The translations under genes were made by a program, and so were the position numbers. The notes beneath the pieces were generated by a model. The model made no database searches. It saw nothing but the letters and a program-made list of their open reading frames with translations, and was not told where the DNA came from. Positions 45,836 through 55,860 of a stretch of DNA of 64,000 nt are shown piece after piece; the stretch's first letter is position 1, and every line of letters starts with the position of its first letter. Origin of the DNA: DYRB01 sp963845265 (GTDB lineage Bacteria; Pseudomonadota; Gammaproteobacteria; Chromatiales; Chromatiaceae); NCBI GenBank assembly GCA_963845265.1, contig CAWJRN010000007.1, forward strand, positions 62,001 through 126,000, given 5' to 3'.

Positions 45836-46682
45836 GTGCTCCGCCGCTGGAGACCCGGTGCAGGACGCGGTCCAACAGGCGCGTGCCCAGCACCCGTCGC
45901 AGACCGGCGAGGACATAGGTCGGCGTGGTGACGTAATAGCGCGGCTGCGGCCGAGGGCTCTCCAGGGCATGGATCAGGCGCTTGAGCACCGCCTCTGGGT
46001 GCAAGGTGAAGGGGGCCGCCGGACCGACCTTCTTCAGCCGTCGCTCCATGGCCAGGTAGGCCTCTTTGTGGGGGCTGTGCTCGGTGTCGATATACTCGCG
46101 CCACTTTTTCACGGCGTTGTCGCGGAAGCTGCTGAGGATGGGGCCGGGCTCGATCAGGCTGACCCCAATGCCGGTCCCGGCTAGCTCCAGGCGCAGGGTG
46201 TCGGTGAGCCCTTCCAGGGCAAACTTGCTGGCCACGTAGGCACCGCGGTAGGGCATGGTTACCAGGCCGAGGATGGAGCTGTTCTGGACGATGCGCCCCT
46301 CGCCTTGGCTGCGCATCATTGGAATGACCCGACAGGTGAGCTCATGCCAGCCAAATAGGTTGGTCTCGAACTGGGCGCGCAGGCAGTCGCGGCTGAGGTC
46401 CTCCACGGCGCCGGGTTGGCCGTAGGCACCGTTGTTGAACAAGGCGTACAGGCTACCGCCGGTCAACGCCAGGGCCTGCTCCAGGCCGCTGGAGATACTC
46501 CCGGGGTCGTCCAGGTCAAGTTGGACCGCGTTTAGTCCCTGGTCTCTCAGGCGCGCCACGTCCGTCTGGCGACGGGCGGAGGCGACGACCAGATAGCCTC
46601 GCCGTTGCAGGCCCAGTGCACAGGTGTAGCCAATGCCGCTGGAGCACCCAGTGATGAGGATCGAGCGTCGGCCTTTGTCCAT
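45831..46682 (-). CDS. Short-chain dehydrogenase/reductase (YbbO-like)
   Basis: A 283 aa oxidoreductase. Cofactor motif 'ILITGCSSGIGYTCALGL', 'ALFNNGAYGQPG' (NNAG variant), Ser in 'RIVQNSSILGLV' and the pair Tyr-x3-Lys in 'GAYVASKFALEGL'. Length and the C-terminal segment match the YbbO-like group of E. coli, which reduces aldehydes or ketones; the physiological substrate is unclear. Start at 46682 (MDKGRRSILITG) is backed by AGGAA 5 bp upstream. The last codons overlap a short palindromic repeat. Confidence 0.87.
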   Translation of the reverse strand: MDKGRRSILITGCSSGIGYTCALGLQRRGYLVVASARRQTDVARLRDQGLNAVQLDLDDPGSISSGLEQALALTGGSLYALFNNGAYGQPGAVEDLSRDCLRAQFETNLFGWHELTCRVIPMMRSQGEGRIVQNSSILGLVTMPYRGAYVASKFALEGLTDTLRLELAGTGIGVSLIEPGPILSSFRDNAVKKWREYIDTEHSPHKEAYLAMERRLKKVGPAAPFTLHPEAVLKRLIHALESPRPQPRYYVTTPTYVLAGLRRVLGTRLLDRVLHRVSSGGAR

Positions 46683-47298
46683 ACCATTCCTGCATGATGG
46701 GTGATTGGCTATTGGACCATCCCACGGATCGGTTTGGCTAGGGAACGAACCGGCCGTGCCCGCGATATCCGGATGATCGATGCACAAGGGGACACTCCTT
46801 CCCCCCAAGGAAACGCCGGGGCAACCGAGGCGAACCAAACCAAGTCCGTCGATGGCTCATGCACGCATCGGGATCTGCCAACTTCGATCTGAACTCCGAA
46901 GAGTTGCGGCTTGGGTGTCGCACCAGTAAGCTAGAAAAGCTTTGTAACCGTTCCGACGCCCGCCGGATCTTGGGCCAACGCCCTCCGGTCGGTCGGAACA
47001 TGCGGCGCTTCCGCACCGCGATTCAGTCGCTCGGGCTCGATCCCGACACATCTCAGACAGTCACGGTGGGCCGATTTGGCCCCGCCGCAGCCGGGATCCG
47101 GGCATAGGGGATCCTATCGACCAACAAACAATGTGGTGAAGGTAGGCGATGGTCGCCGCCTCTGTCCGACGACGCCAGAGAGCGTTCAGCCGTCTGGAGT
47201 GAGTCTCTCGCGGAGCGGCCGCGCCTTGGGGCGCTCGGGACCGAATCCGCGCACAGCGACTCGTCCGGGGCAGGCGCCCACAGGGAATTCGGCAAGAC
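46683..47298. other. Long divergent intergenic region before proV
   Basis: 616 bp between the SDR gene (minus) and proV (plus). I found no convincing gene; short frames on both strands have neither ribosome-binding sites nor family resemblance. The length would suit a complex osmoregulated promoter for the proVWX transcript, but I could not identify good -35/-10 pairs. Confidence 0.35.
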
Positions 47299-48492
47299 AT
47301 GAATGACAAGCTGGTCATCCAGGACCTCTATAAGATTTTCGGGCCCCAGCCCGAGGAGGCCCTGAGGCTCCTGGAGCAAGGTCTCTCCAAAGACGAGATC
47401 TTCGCCCTCACCCGCACCACCGTGGGCGTACAGGGTGCCGACTTCGCGATCCGGGAGGGCGAGGTCTTCGTGGTCATGGGCCTGTCCGGCTCCGGCAAGT
47501 CCACCCTGGTGCGGATGCTCAACCGCCTCATCGAGCCCACCCGCGGTCGGATCTATGTGGACGGCGAGGACATCACGGCGATGGGCAAGAAAGAGCTCAT
47601 TCGGATGCGGCGCGTCAAAATGAGCATGGTCTTCCAGTCATTCGCACTGCTGCCCCACAAAACCGTGGTTGAGAACGCCGCCTTCGGGCTCGAGGTCTCG
47701 GGCCGCCGTCGGCAGGAGTGGCTCGAGAGGGCGATGAGGGCACTAGCGACGGTCGGCTTGGATGCCCAGGCGGACAGCTACCCAGATGAGCTCTCCGGGG
47801 GCATGAAGCAGCGGGTGGGACTGGCCCGGGCGCTGGCGACCGAGGCGCCGATCCTGCTGATGGACGAGGCATTTTCGGCGCTGGACCCCCTGATCCGCAC
47901 CGAGATGCAGGACGAGATCGTCCGCCTTCAGCAGCGCGAGGCCCACACGATCGTGTTCATCTCCCATGATCTCGACGAGGCCATCCGAATTGGCGATCGC
48001 ATCGCCATCATGGACGGCGGCTCCGTCGTGCAGATCGGCACGCCGGAGGAGATCGTCACCAAGCCCGCCAACGAGTACGTCCGTTCTTTCTTCTACGGCG
48101 TGGACGTGAGCAAGGTTTTCAGCGCCGGGGATATCGCCGCGAACAAGGCCCTGAGTGTTTTCCAGCGCCCCGGCGTGAACGTGCGCGCGGCACTCGCCCA
48201 GTTGCGGGACCACTCCCGGAACCTGGGCGTGGTCCTGGAACACGGCACGCGATACAGGGGTATGGTCAGCGTCAATACGCTGTCCGCGGCCCTCGGGAAC
48301 GGCGGTGAGCCGCGTTGGGAGGAGGCCTTCATTCGGGACGTAAAGCCCGCGCCCCGCAACATGGAGCTTGGCGAGGTCCTGAGCATTGTGGCTGCCAGCG
48401 AGTACCCGGTACCGGTCATCGATGACGATGGCGGCTATCTGGGCATCATCGACAAGAAGATCCTGTTACAGACGCTGGACAAGGCGGGTTGA
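47299..48492 (+). CDS. proV: Glycine betaine/proline ABC transporter, ATP-binding subunit
   Basis: Energises uptake of betaine osmoprotectants. The 397 aa protein has Walker A 'VMGLSGSGKSTLVRML', Q-loop 'SMVFQSFALLP', ABC signature 'ELSGGMKQRVGLARALA', Walker B 'ILLMDEAFSALD' and H-loop His in 'VFISHDLDEA'. Two C-terminal CBS domains (about 285-395), the ionic-strength sensor in this family, are present. The N-terminal stretch 'YKIFGPQPEEALRLLEQG' is ProV-specific. It ends 2 bp before proW, so they are translated together. Confidence 0.96.
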   Translation: MNDKLVIQDLYKIFGPQPEEALRLLEQGLSKDEIFALTRTTVGVQGADFAIREGEVFVVMGLSGSGKSTLVRMLNRLIEPTRGRIYVDGEDITAMGKKELIRMRRVKMSMVFQSFALLPHKTVVENAAFGLEVSGRRRQEWLERAMRALATVGLDAQADSYPDELSGGMKQRVGLARALATEAPILLMDEAFSALDPLIRTEMQDEIVRLQQREAHTIVFISHDLDEAIRIGDRIAIMDGGSVVQIGTPEEIVTKPANEYVRSFFYGVDVSKVFSAGDIAANKALSVFQRPGVNVRAALAQLRDHSRNLGVVLEHGTRYRGMVSVNTLSAALGNGGEPRWEEAFIRDVKPAPRNMELGEVLSIVAASEYPVPVIDDDGGYLGIIDKKILLQTLDKAG

Positions 48493-48494
48493 TC

Positions 48495-49424
48495 ATGGCC
48501 GAGCATATCTTGGGTTTCGAGATTCCGATCGGCGACTGGGTCGAGTCCGGCGTCGATTGGGTACAGGACAACCTCACCGGCGTGCTCGACGGGATCTCCG
48601 ACGGTCTGAGTCTGCTGATCGACTCCTTCGAGGACGGGCTGCTCGCCGTTCCGCCGCTGCTGCTCGCGCTGGTGATCGTGGCGATCGCTTGGTGGCGGGT
48701 GGGCTGGCGGTTCGGGCTCTTCGCCCTGGCCGCGATGGTGCTGATCTTCGGGATGGGGATCTGGAAGGAGACCGTATCCACCCTGGCCTTGGTCATCGGG
48801 TCAAGCCTCGTAGCCCTGGCCATCGGTATTCCGATCGGGATCAGCATGGCCCGCAGCGATACCGCCCAGGCCATCCTCAGGCCCATCCTGGACTTGATGC
48901 AGACCATGCCGCCCTTCGTCTACCTGATTCCGGCGGCCATTTTCTTCGGCCTGGGCAAGGTACCCGGCTCGATCGCGACCTTGATCTTCGCCATGCCGCC
49001 GGCGGTGCGTCTCACCAACCTTGGTATACGCCAGGTCAGTCAGGAGCAGGTAGAGGCGGGGCAGGCCTTCGGCTGCACGGACCGCCAACTCCTGTTCAAG
49101 GTGCAGTTGCCGCTCGCCATGCCGTCCATCATGGCCGGCATCAACCAGACCATCATGCTCGCGCTTTCCATGGTGGTCATCGCCTCCATGATCGGCGCCG
49201 GCGGGCTCGGAAATACGGTGCTGACGGGGATTCAGCGCCTGAACGTTGGTCTCGGCTTCGAAGGCGGACTGGGGGTCGTGCTGCTGGCGATCCTGCTCGA
49301 CCGCATCACCCAGAGCTTCGGTCGGAGCAGAGAGAGGACCACCCGAAGCCGCCGACGGATCTCGCTCTTCCATCGATTCAAGCAGGTAGTGAACAGCGGC
49401 AAGCCTGGCAAGGCCGGAGGCTAA
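48495..49424 (+). CDS. proW: Glycine betaine/proline ABC transporter, permease subunit
   Basis: Inner-membrane channel of the ProU-type system. The 309 aa protein has six or seven transmembrane helices and the permease-ATPase contact loop 'RLTNLGIRQVSQEQVEAGQA', followed by 'SMVVIASMIGAGGLGNTVL', both standard for ProW/OpuAB. The ATG at 48495 is used; a TTG at 48489 overlaps the proV stop. Its charged C-terminus (Arg/Lys rich) is longer than usual. Confidence 0.95.
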   Translation: MAEHILGFEIPIGDWVESGVDWVQDNLTGVLDGISDGLSLLIDSFEDGLLAVPPLLLALVIVAIAWWRVGWRFGLFALAAMVLIFGMGIWKETVSTLALVIGSSLVALAIGIPIGISMARSDTAQAILRPILDLMQTMPPFVYLIPAAIFFGLGKVPGSIATLIFAMPPAVRLTNLGIRQVSQEQVEAGQAFGCTDRQLLFKVQLPLAMPSIMAGINQTIMLALSMVVIASMIGAGGLGNTVLTGIQRLNVGLGFEGGLGVVLLAILLDRITQSFGRSRERTTRSRRRISLFHRFKQVVNSGKPGKAGG

Positions 49425-49537
49425 GCTAAACCCGCGGGCGGAAATGACCGAGGGACGCCACAAACAATCATGTGGCCCGGAGCGCAGCACGTCAGCGGCC
49501 GGACCACCCACAACCCAAGCGAAAGAGGAGAAACCAC

Positions 49538-50404
49538 ATGAAGTGGAGAAGACTTTCAGGCCTGCTGCTTGCCAGCGTTCTGGCACTGGGCGTGAGTATG
49601 GGCGCTGCCGCAAAAGAGCCCATCAGGATCGGCTGGACCGCGTGGTCAGATGCCGAGTTCGTGACCAAGCTCGCCAAACATATCCTGGAAGACCGCATGG
49701 GCTACCAGGTCGAGCTGATTCAGACCGACATCGCGCCCCAGTACCAGGGGCTTGCCACCGGCAGTATCGATATCATGCTCATGTCCTGGCAGCCGGGAAC
49801 CCATGAAGACTACATCAAGAAGGTCTGTACGGACGTGGTCAACCTGGGACTGCTCTATACCCACGCGCGCCTGGGGTGGGTGGTGCCTGACTACATCCCT
49901 GAGGGCGAGCTCAAGTCCATTGAAGACCTCAAGAAGCCGGAGGTGCGCAAGAAGCTCGACGGCACCATCACCGGCATCGACCCAGGCGCCGGCCTAACCC
50001 GTCTGTCGAAGAAGGCCATCAAGGACTACGGCCTGGATTACGAGCTGCAGGTCTCTTCCGGTGCCGGAATGACCGCCGCCCTGAAGCGCGCAGTGCGCCG
50101 GAAGGAATGGATCGTGGCCACCGGCTGGAGCCCTCACTGGATGTTCGGTGCCTATGACCTGCGCTATCTGGAGGACCCCAAAGGCGTGCTTGGAAGCTTC
50201 GAGCGGGTCCATGCCGTTGCCCGGAAGGGCTTCTACCAGGACAACGTCAAGGCGGCTGCATTTTTCTCCCGCATGCAGATCCCCATCGAAGACCTGCAAA
50301 AGGCCATGTACGACGCCCAGGAGACATCGTACGAGGAGGCCGTCACCAGGTATGTCGAGAACAACGGTAAGCGCATCGACTATTGGGTGACGGGGGAACT
50401 GTGA
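49538..50404 (+). CDS. proX: Glycine betaine-binding periplasmic protein
   Basis: Delivers betaine to ProVW. The 288 aa protein has a signal peptide (MKWRRLSGLLLASVLALGVS, cleaved near 'GAAAKE') and an OpuAC-type binding domain: 'IRIGWTAWSDAEFVTKLAKH', 'GSIDIMLMSWQPGTHEDY' and 'RKEWIVATGWSPHWMFGAYD', whose tryptophans form the aromatic box for the quaternary amine. AGAGGAG is 8 bp before the ATG. It closes the proVWX transcript; the next gene starts 309 bp later. Confidence 0.93.
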   Translation: MKWRRLSGLLLASVLALGVSMGAAAKEPIRIGWTAWSDAEFVTKLAKHILEDRMGYQVELIQTDIAPQYQGLATGSIDIMLMSWQPGTHEDYIKKVCTDVVNLGLLYTHARLGWVVPDYIPEGELKSIEDLKKPEVRKKLDGTITGIDPGAGLTRLSKKAIKDYGLDYELQVSSGAGMTAALKRAVRRKEWIVATGWSPHWMFGAYDLRYLEDPKGVLGSFERVHAVARKGFYQDNVKAAAFFSRMQIPIEDLQKAMYDAQETSYEEAVTRYVENNGKRIDYWVTGEL

Positions 50405-50713
50405 GGTCTTTCCACCAAGTCAAAAAGAATGAGGGCATCGCGCCATTCTGCTAGCGGTTCGTGCCGCAGACCCTAAAAGGCTACGGACCTCGCACAGGGT
50501 CGTCTGCACGGACCGCTCTCGCCAAGAGTATCGGGACTTGCGCCGTCTTTCACAGGCCGGAAAAGCTGGTGGCAGTCACGGCCGGGGCCGGAAGCGAGCA
50601 CCTGCGTCTTTCAGTTCATGGTCCGCGCAACGGACCTATGAGGCATGCCGGAGTTGGGTGGGGAGCCTTCGCGGACCTGACTTGCGGACGGCAGCCCAAT
50701 CCAAGGAGATTTC
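50405..50713. other. Intergenic region between proX and the porin gene
   Basis: 309 bp with no credible gene and no clear intrinsic terminator. Probably contains the promoter for the porin-BCCT pair. Confidence 0.3.
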
Positions 50714-52168
50714 ATGAAACACATTACGGGGGAAGTTCTTCGGTTTGGTTCTCAAACCGTCCTCTTGGCACTCATTGCCATCGCGCCTGGGTTCTTCGTT
50801 CCCATAAACGCCCAGGCCAAGACCAGCGACGTAGCGGCGCTAGAAAGGCGGGTTGCCGACCTCAACCGAGAGCTCGCGCGGGCCAAGCAAGCGCTGGCCG
50901 CGGCCAAGAACGAATCGGACACCGCCAACAACAAGACCGCCAAGGCGGAGGCCGACCTAGCGGAGGCGGATCTGCCGGCAGCGGAGCCGGCGGAAGCGGA
51001 AGAGCCGACATCCGCGAAGATCCAGTTGGGACCTGTAACCGTCGGCGGTGCCATTCGAGCCAACTACATCCTTGGAAGCTACCCAGACGGCGGGAGCGGC
51101 CCGTCCCGGGGCGGCAACGGCGGCAACTTCGAACTCGACACCTTCCGCATCAATATGGCCCTGGACTATGGGCAAGTGGTCGGAGAGCTGGAGTACCGGT
51201 GGTACAACGGCTACAACTTTATACACACGGGCTGGCTCGGTTATAAGCTCGACGACGCCAGCCAAATCCAGGCGGGAGTCCTCCGCGTCCCGTTCGGTCC
51301 CGGTCCCTACGGGGTCTCCCAGAGCTGGTTCTTCGACCAGCACTACTACGTCGGACTGTCGGACGACATGGATCTAGGCATCAAGTACGTCACCCAAAGG
51401 GGAAACTGGGACCTGGCCTTCGCCTATCTCTACAGTAGCGAATGGAATGGCAACGGCACCAGCCAGGACAGTGCGCGTTACGGTTATGACGCGGTCCAAT
51501 GGCGCTCCGGATTGGCCAAGAACGGCAATGTGGTCAGCGCACCCGTGAACGGCTACGAGGAGAGAAATCAGTTCAATGTCCGGGCCATCTACGGGTTCGA
51601 TGAAGGGGCCGTGCCCACCGATCTGGGGATCTCGCTGCAATACGGCCAACTTCAAGGCAAGGATGCGGATAATGGCGATCACTGGGCGGCGTCGATCCAT
51701 ATGGTCAACCATGTCGGCAATCTTCAGATCGCCAGTCAGCTGACCCGCTACGAGATCAATGTAGGCAGCGACAATCCCCTCGGTACCGACACGCTGATCC
51801 CAATGGGTGCCTACGATTTCGCGTGGCCTGTGGCCACCAAGGCATGGATACCGGCCATTTCCGTCAGCTACAAGTACGAGACGACACAGCTCCCCTGGCT
51901 GGACTACGTGCTGCCCTATGTCGAATACAGCAGCATCGTCAAGGACGAGGCCGATTTCAACGACAGTCAGATGGCAATTCTCGGCGCCGCCTGGGCAAAG
52001 GGCGGCTGGTACATCTATAGCGACCTGGTCTACTCCAACGGCAACTACTTCGTCGGCGATAAAGGCGACGATTACGCCAACATCTACAACGGCGTGGGCG
52101 ACTTCGGCGTGGACGGAAACGACGAGTGGAACTACCGGTTCAATATCAACTTCGGCTACTACTTCTGA
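50714..52168 (+). CDS. Outer-membrane porin with N-terminal coiled coil, in the osmoprotectant locus
   Basis: A 484 aa exported protein. Signal peptide (about 1-35) is followed by a coiled coil (40-75, 'ALERRVADLNRELARAKQAL') and an Ala/Glu-rich linker, then a beta barrel with alternating aromatic strands ('GELEYRWYNGYNFIHTGWLG', 'WDLAFAYLYSSEWNGNG') ending in 'NYRFNINFGYYF', the C-terminal Phe required by the BAM machinery. It resembles phosphate- or OprO-type porins without being clearly one of them. It has a good AAGGAG site and lies 12 bp from the BCCT gene, so both are cotranscribed; this suggests passage of betaine or choline through the outer membrane. Confidence 0.8.
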   Translation: MKHITGEVLRFGSQTVLLALIAIAPGFFVPINAQAKTSDVAALERRVADLNRELARAKQALAAAKNESDTANNKTAKAEADLAEADLPAAEPAEAEEPTSAKIQLGPVTVGGAIRANYILGSYPDGGSGPSRGGNGGNFELDTFRINMALDYGQVVGELEYRWYNGYNFIHTGWLGYKLDDASQIQAGVLRVPFGPGPYGVSQSWFFDQHYYVGLSDDMDLGIKYVTQRGNWDLAFAYLYSSEWNGNGTSQDSARYGYDAVQWRSGLAKNGNVVSAPVNGYEERNQFNVRAIYGFDEGAVPTDLGISLQYGQLQGKDADNGDHWAASIHMVNHVGNLQIASQLTRYEINVGSDNPLGTDTLIPMGAYDFAWPVATKAWIPAISVSYKYETTQLPWLDYVLPYVEYSSIVKDEADFNDSQMAILGAAWAKGGWYIYSDLVYSNGNYFVGDKGDDYANIYNGVGDFGVDGNDEWNYRFNINFGYYF

Positions 52169-52180
52169 TCAGGTAAATCG

Positions 52181-53989
52181 ATGACTCATCTCACCCACGA
52201 GCAAGCGGCGCGCGAGCAGAGGGCCTTCGCGGAGCAGCTCAAGCGCATTGAAGAGCAGGCCCGCAGAAAGGCGATACTTGACCGCGAGCCTTTCAAGGGC
52301 CTGCAAATCGCCCCGACCGCCTCATTTGAGGACGATGCAGAGGGCCGAGAGCCCGGCGACAGAAACTGGACAGGATTCGGCTTCGACATACATCCCCACG
52401 TCACCTTTTTGTCGACGGCCGTGCTGATCGCATTCATTCTCCTGACGTTGATGTTCGATGAGAGCGCTAGCGCGTTCTTCAAGGCGGCCATGGAGGTCAT
52501 CACCAGCAAGACCGGTTGGTTTCTGATCCTCGCTTCCAACGTGTTCATCCTGGCCGCTTTCTACTTCGCCTTTAGCCGCTTCGGCCAGATTCGCATCGGC
52601 GGCAATGACGCCAAACCGGAATTCTCCACTCCGGCCTGGTTCGCCATGCTGCTCAGCGCGGGCATGGGCATCGGCCTGATGTTCTGGAGCGTCGGGGAGC
52701 CCATGTTTCACTACGGGTCACCATCGCCCATGTTTGGCGGCATCCAGCCGGAAACCCCCGAGGCCGCCCAGGCAGCAATGGGCATCACCTATTTTCACTG
52801 GGGCCTGCATCCGTGGGCCATCTATGCCATTGTCGGGCTCGGACTGGCGTTCTTCGCTTACAATCGAGGGCTGCCGTTGACTATCCGCTCCATTTTCTAT
52901 CCCCTTTTGGGGGACAAGATCTACGGATTCTGGGGAAACCTGATCGATGTGCTGTCAGTGCTGGCCACGCTGGTGGGCCTCGCCACCTCCCTGGGGCTAG
53001 GGGTGCAACAGATCAACGCGGGCCTGAACTATCTCTTTGGCATCGGAATCAGCACCACGACCCAGGTGACGCTGATCACCGTCATCACCGGATTCGCGAC
53101 CTTGTCGGTCATGTCTGGGCTCGATGCGGGGGTCAAGCGGCTCAGTCAGGCCAATATGATCTTGGCGGCGATCTTCATGCTGTTCCTGCTGGTGGTCGGC
53201 CCGACCATCTACATCCTGGGAGGGTTCACCCAGAACCTCGGTTTCTATTTGACGATACTTCCCGAGCTGAGCCTGTGGACCGAGACATTTCGAGACACAA
53301 ATTGGCAGGGATCCTGGACGGTGTTTTATTGGGCCTGGTGGATCTCCTGGTCACCGTTCGTGGGCATGTTCATTGCCCGAATCTCCAAGGGCCGCACCGT
53401 CAGGGAGTTTATCCTCGGTGTCATCCTGATTCCGACCCTGCTGTCTTTCATCTGGATGTCCGTATTCGGCGGCTCAGCACTCTTTCTACAAACCCACGAC
53501 ATCGCGGACATCACGAGCGCCGTCAACGAGGATGTCGCGACCGCAATGTTCGTGATGCTCAATCACTTCCCGTTGCCAGCCGTGCTGTCCGTCGTCGCCG
53601 TGGTGCTAGTAACGATCTTTTTCGTCACCTCCTCCGATTCCGGCTCCCTGGTGGTGGATCATCTGACTTCTGGAGGCAAGCTGGATTCGCCAGTACCACA
53701 AAGGGTGTTCTGGGCTGTCATGGAGGGTGTCATTGCAGCTGTACTTCTGATCGGTGGCGGGCTCAAAACGCTTCAGACCGCGTCCGTGAGCACCGGCCTC
53801 CTATTCGCCGTCGTGCTACTGATCGCCGTCTACTCCTTGTACGTTGGATTCTCGCAGGAGGCTTATGTGGACAATGCCGTAAAGCGGGCAGTCGCGCGTG
53901 CTAAAGACGAACATCTGGTGCTGGCGACAGTCAACTCCGGGGTTCTGAGTGAAGATGAGGTCTTACCGGCTTCGCCCCGCTCCGATTGA
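52181..53989 (+). CDS. BCCT-family betaine/choline/carnitine transporter
   Basis: Sodium- or proton-coupled uptake of trimethylammonium compounds. The 602 aa protein has a charged 70-residue cytoplasmic lead, twelve helices, and the family signatures 'LLSAGMGIGLMFWSVGEP', 'ITYFHWGLHPWAIYAIVGL' and 'FYWAWWISWSPFVGMFIARI', with the Trp residues of the substrate site. The motif GMGIGLMFW is close to BetP's GMGIGLMFY, suggesting sodium coupling. Substrate (betaine or choline) cannot be decided. It is 12 bp downstream of the porin gene. Confidence 0.94.
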   Translation: MTHLTHEQAAREQRAFAEQLKRIEEQARRKAILDREPFKGLQIAPTASFEDDAEGREPGDRNWTGFGFDIHPHVTFLSTAVLIAFILLTLMFDESASAFFKAAMEVITSKTGWFLILASNVFILAAFYFAFSRFGQIRIGGNDAKPEFSTPAWFAMLLSAGMGIGLMFWSVGEPMFHYGSPSPMFGGIQPETPEAAQAAMGITYFHWGLHPWAIYAIVGLGLAFFAYNRGLPLTIRSIFYPLLGDKIYGFWGNLIDVLSVLATLVGLATSLGLGVQQINAGLNYLFGIGISTTTQVTLITVITGFATLSVMSGLDAGVKRLSQANMILAAIFMLFLLVVGPTIYILGGFTQNLGFYLTILPELSLWTETFRDTNWQGSWTVFYWAWWISWSPFVGMFIARISKGRTVREFILGVILIPTLLSFIWMSVFGGSALFLQTHDIADITSAVNEDVATAMFVMLNHFPLPAVLSVVAVVLVTIFFVTSSDSGSLVVDHLTSGGKLDSPVPQRVFWAVMEGVIAAVLLIGGGLKTLQTASVSTGLLFAVVLLIAVYSLYVGFSQEAYVDNAVKRAVARAKDEHLVLATVNSGVLSEDEVLPASPRSD

Positions 53990-54186
53990 ATCGGGATTGC
54001 GCAAGAGGGTACCAGGTTGCAACGCGGCCTGGCGGCGTGCGGGGCGTGTTCTGAGGGTCCCCGCGCCGTTTTCCGGAGAGGATGAACCTGCCCGGCTACG
54101 CGATTTCCCTTCCACTCAGATAATCACATAGAGTACAAGGTGGCTGACTCCCGATTCTAGGATAATACCTTCGTCCACATTGACCC

Positions 54187-55434
54187 ATGACCCCGACCAT
54201 TCTTATCCTCCTGAGCGGGTTGGGAGTCCTGCTGGTGGGCGTAGGCCTGCTCGGGACGCTCTTGGGCGTCCGTGCGACCATCGCATCTTTCACCAATGTC
54301 GAGACCGGCCTGATCATGGCCGGCTACTACGCCGGATATATCGCCGGCACCCTGCTTGCACCGCGCATCATCCGCAACGTCGGTCACATCCGCTGTTTCT
54401 CGGCTTTCGCCGCACTGGCTGCCGCGGCCAGTCTTGCCTTCGGTCTGTTTGTTGCGCCTTGGGCGTGGCTGGCGCTGAGGATCGTTACCGGCGCCTGTGT
54501 CGTGGGCGTCTACATGGTGGTGGAGAGCTGGCTCAACGAGCAGGTCGCCGGCCCTGTCCGCGGTCGGATCTTTGCCGTGTACATGATGAGCACCCTGATC
54601 GCGCTCGGGGCGGGCCAGTTTCTGCTGCTGGCGGGGGATTCATCCCAGCTGACCCTGTTCGCCTACGCGGCCATCCTGATCTCGGTCGGTGTCGTCCCGG
54701 TGGCGATTACCAGGGTAGCCGAGCCGAGGATCGACATTTGGGTTCCAGTGCGACTCGCCGAGCTCGTGCGAATCTCGCCGCTGGGTGCCGTCGGCACCTT
54801 GTGCGCAGGTATGGTCAACGGCGCCTTTTGGGGTATGGCCCCCGTATTTGGCCAGAGGTTGGCCCTAGAAGAGAGCCAGATCGCGCTGCTCATGGGCGCC
54901 ACCATCCTCGGCGGAGCGACGCTCCAATGGCCCATCGGTCATCTCTCCGACCGCATCGACCGCCGCACCGTGCTGGTGCTCACGAGCTTCGCCACAGCGG
55001 TGGTCGCGGCGGCCGCGGCCTTCATCGTCATCGAGGAAAGGCCGGGATTGGTCGCGTCCGCCTTCGTCTACGGCGGCCTCATGTTCTCCCTCTACGGGAT
55101 CAGCGTCGCCCACGCCAACGACCACCTAGAGCCGGGCCAGGTGCTCGGGGCGACCCAGGGTCTGCTCCTTGTCTACGGTTTCGGGGCGCTCTGCGGGCCG
55201 CTGCTCGGCGGCTTTGCCATGCAGGGCGTCGGGCCCGTGGGGCTGCCGGTGATATCGGCAGTCACTGCGACCCTGTTGGGTCTCTTCGGGCTATACCGAA
55301 TGACCAGGCGAGCCCCGCCGCCAGTCGAAGAGCAGACCGAGTTTGTACCCCTGGTGCGCACATCGCCCGTGGCGCTAGAGATGCATCCGGATGCCGACCC
55401 CATGCCCGAACTGGAGCTGCCGGGGCGAGAATGA
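54187..55434 (+). CDS. MFS permease (YcaD/UMF-like)
   Basis: A 415 aa membrane protein with twelve hydrophobic segments. Signatures include 'AGYYAGYIAGTLLAPRIIRN', 'RIVTGACVVGVYMVVESWLN' and 'GATILGGATLQWPIGHLSDR', which match the YcaD-like MFS group; several bacterial members sit next to osmoprotectant or aromatic genes. The start at 54187 has no strong Shine-Dalgarno; a parallel longer frame with Arg-rich text is a shadow. Substrate unknown. Confidence 0.82.
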   Translation: MTPTILILLSGLGVLLVGVGLLGTLLGVRATIASFTNVETGLIMAGYYAGYIAGTLLAPRIIRNVGHIRCFSAFAALAAAASLAFGLFVAPWAWLALRIVTGACVVGVYMVVESWLNEQVAGPVRGRIFAVYMMSTLIALGAGQFLLLAGDSSQLTLFAYAAILISVGVVPVAITRVAEPRIDIWVPVRLAELVRISPLGAVGTLCAGMVNGAFWGMAPVFGQRLALEESQIALLMGATILGGATLQWPIGHLSDRIDRRTVLVLTSFATAVVAAAAAFIVIEERPGLVASAFVYGGLMFSLYGISVAHANDHLEPGQVLGATQGLLLVYGFGALCGPLLGGFAMQGVGPVGLPVISAVTATLLGLFGLYRMTRRAPPPVEEQTEFVPLVRTSPVALEMHPDADPMPELELPGRE

Positions 55435-55860
55435 GGCGGTGGGGTCCTTTCGCCAGACGCGGGCGGTACGGCCGGCCTGGGGAAATCGTGTCCTAACCTA
55501 GCTCATGTGTTCACACAAAGATAAGAAAGATGCGTGCCAACGAGTTTGGGAGCGGCTAAACGGGTCTGGTTTCCGTGTCGCCCAGAGACAGGCCGCGAGA
55601 ACGCCGGTACCACTCAACCCGACTTCTGCAGGGAAAACATGGGGATTCGGCATCGAAGGTTGCGATCGGGTTGACGTCGGGATGATGCAGGCCAACCGTG
55701 AAGAAACGCCTTTGGACCGCGGCCGCCATGAACGGCCGCATGGTGAACCGAAACTCCGGCACGGAGCTACAGCGGAGCTTTCCCGCAGCACCCTTGAGCC
55801 CCTCGCCCGAGCGGCGAGAGCGGTTGGGGTGAGGAGAGAAGTCAGGCAGGTGTGTCTCGG
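55435..55860. other. Intergenic region downstream of the MFS gene
   Basis: 426 bp between the MFS gene and the small minus-strand gene. There is no credible gene. A palindrome-rich piece (CTCGCCCGAGCGGCGAGAG near 55802-55820) might terminate transcripts, but lacks a T-tract. Confidence 0.35.

Noticed and set aside
54180..55496. Long Arg-rich plus-strand frame overlapping the MFS gene
   Set aside because: The overlapping frame at 54187-55434 encodes a clear twelve-helix permease; the Arg/Gly/Pro composition of the other marks it as a shadow.
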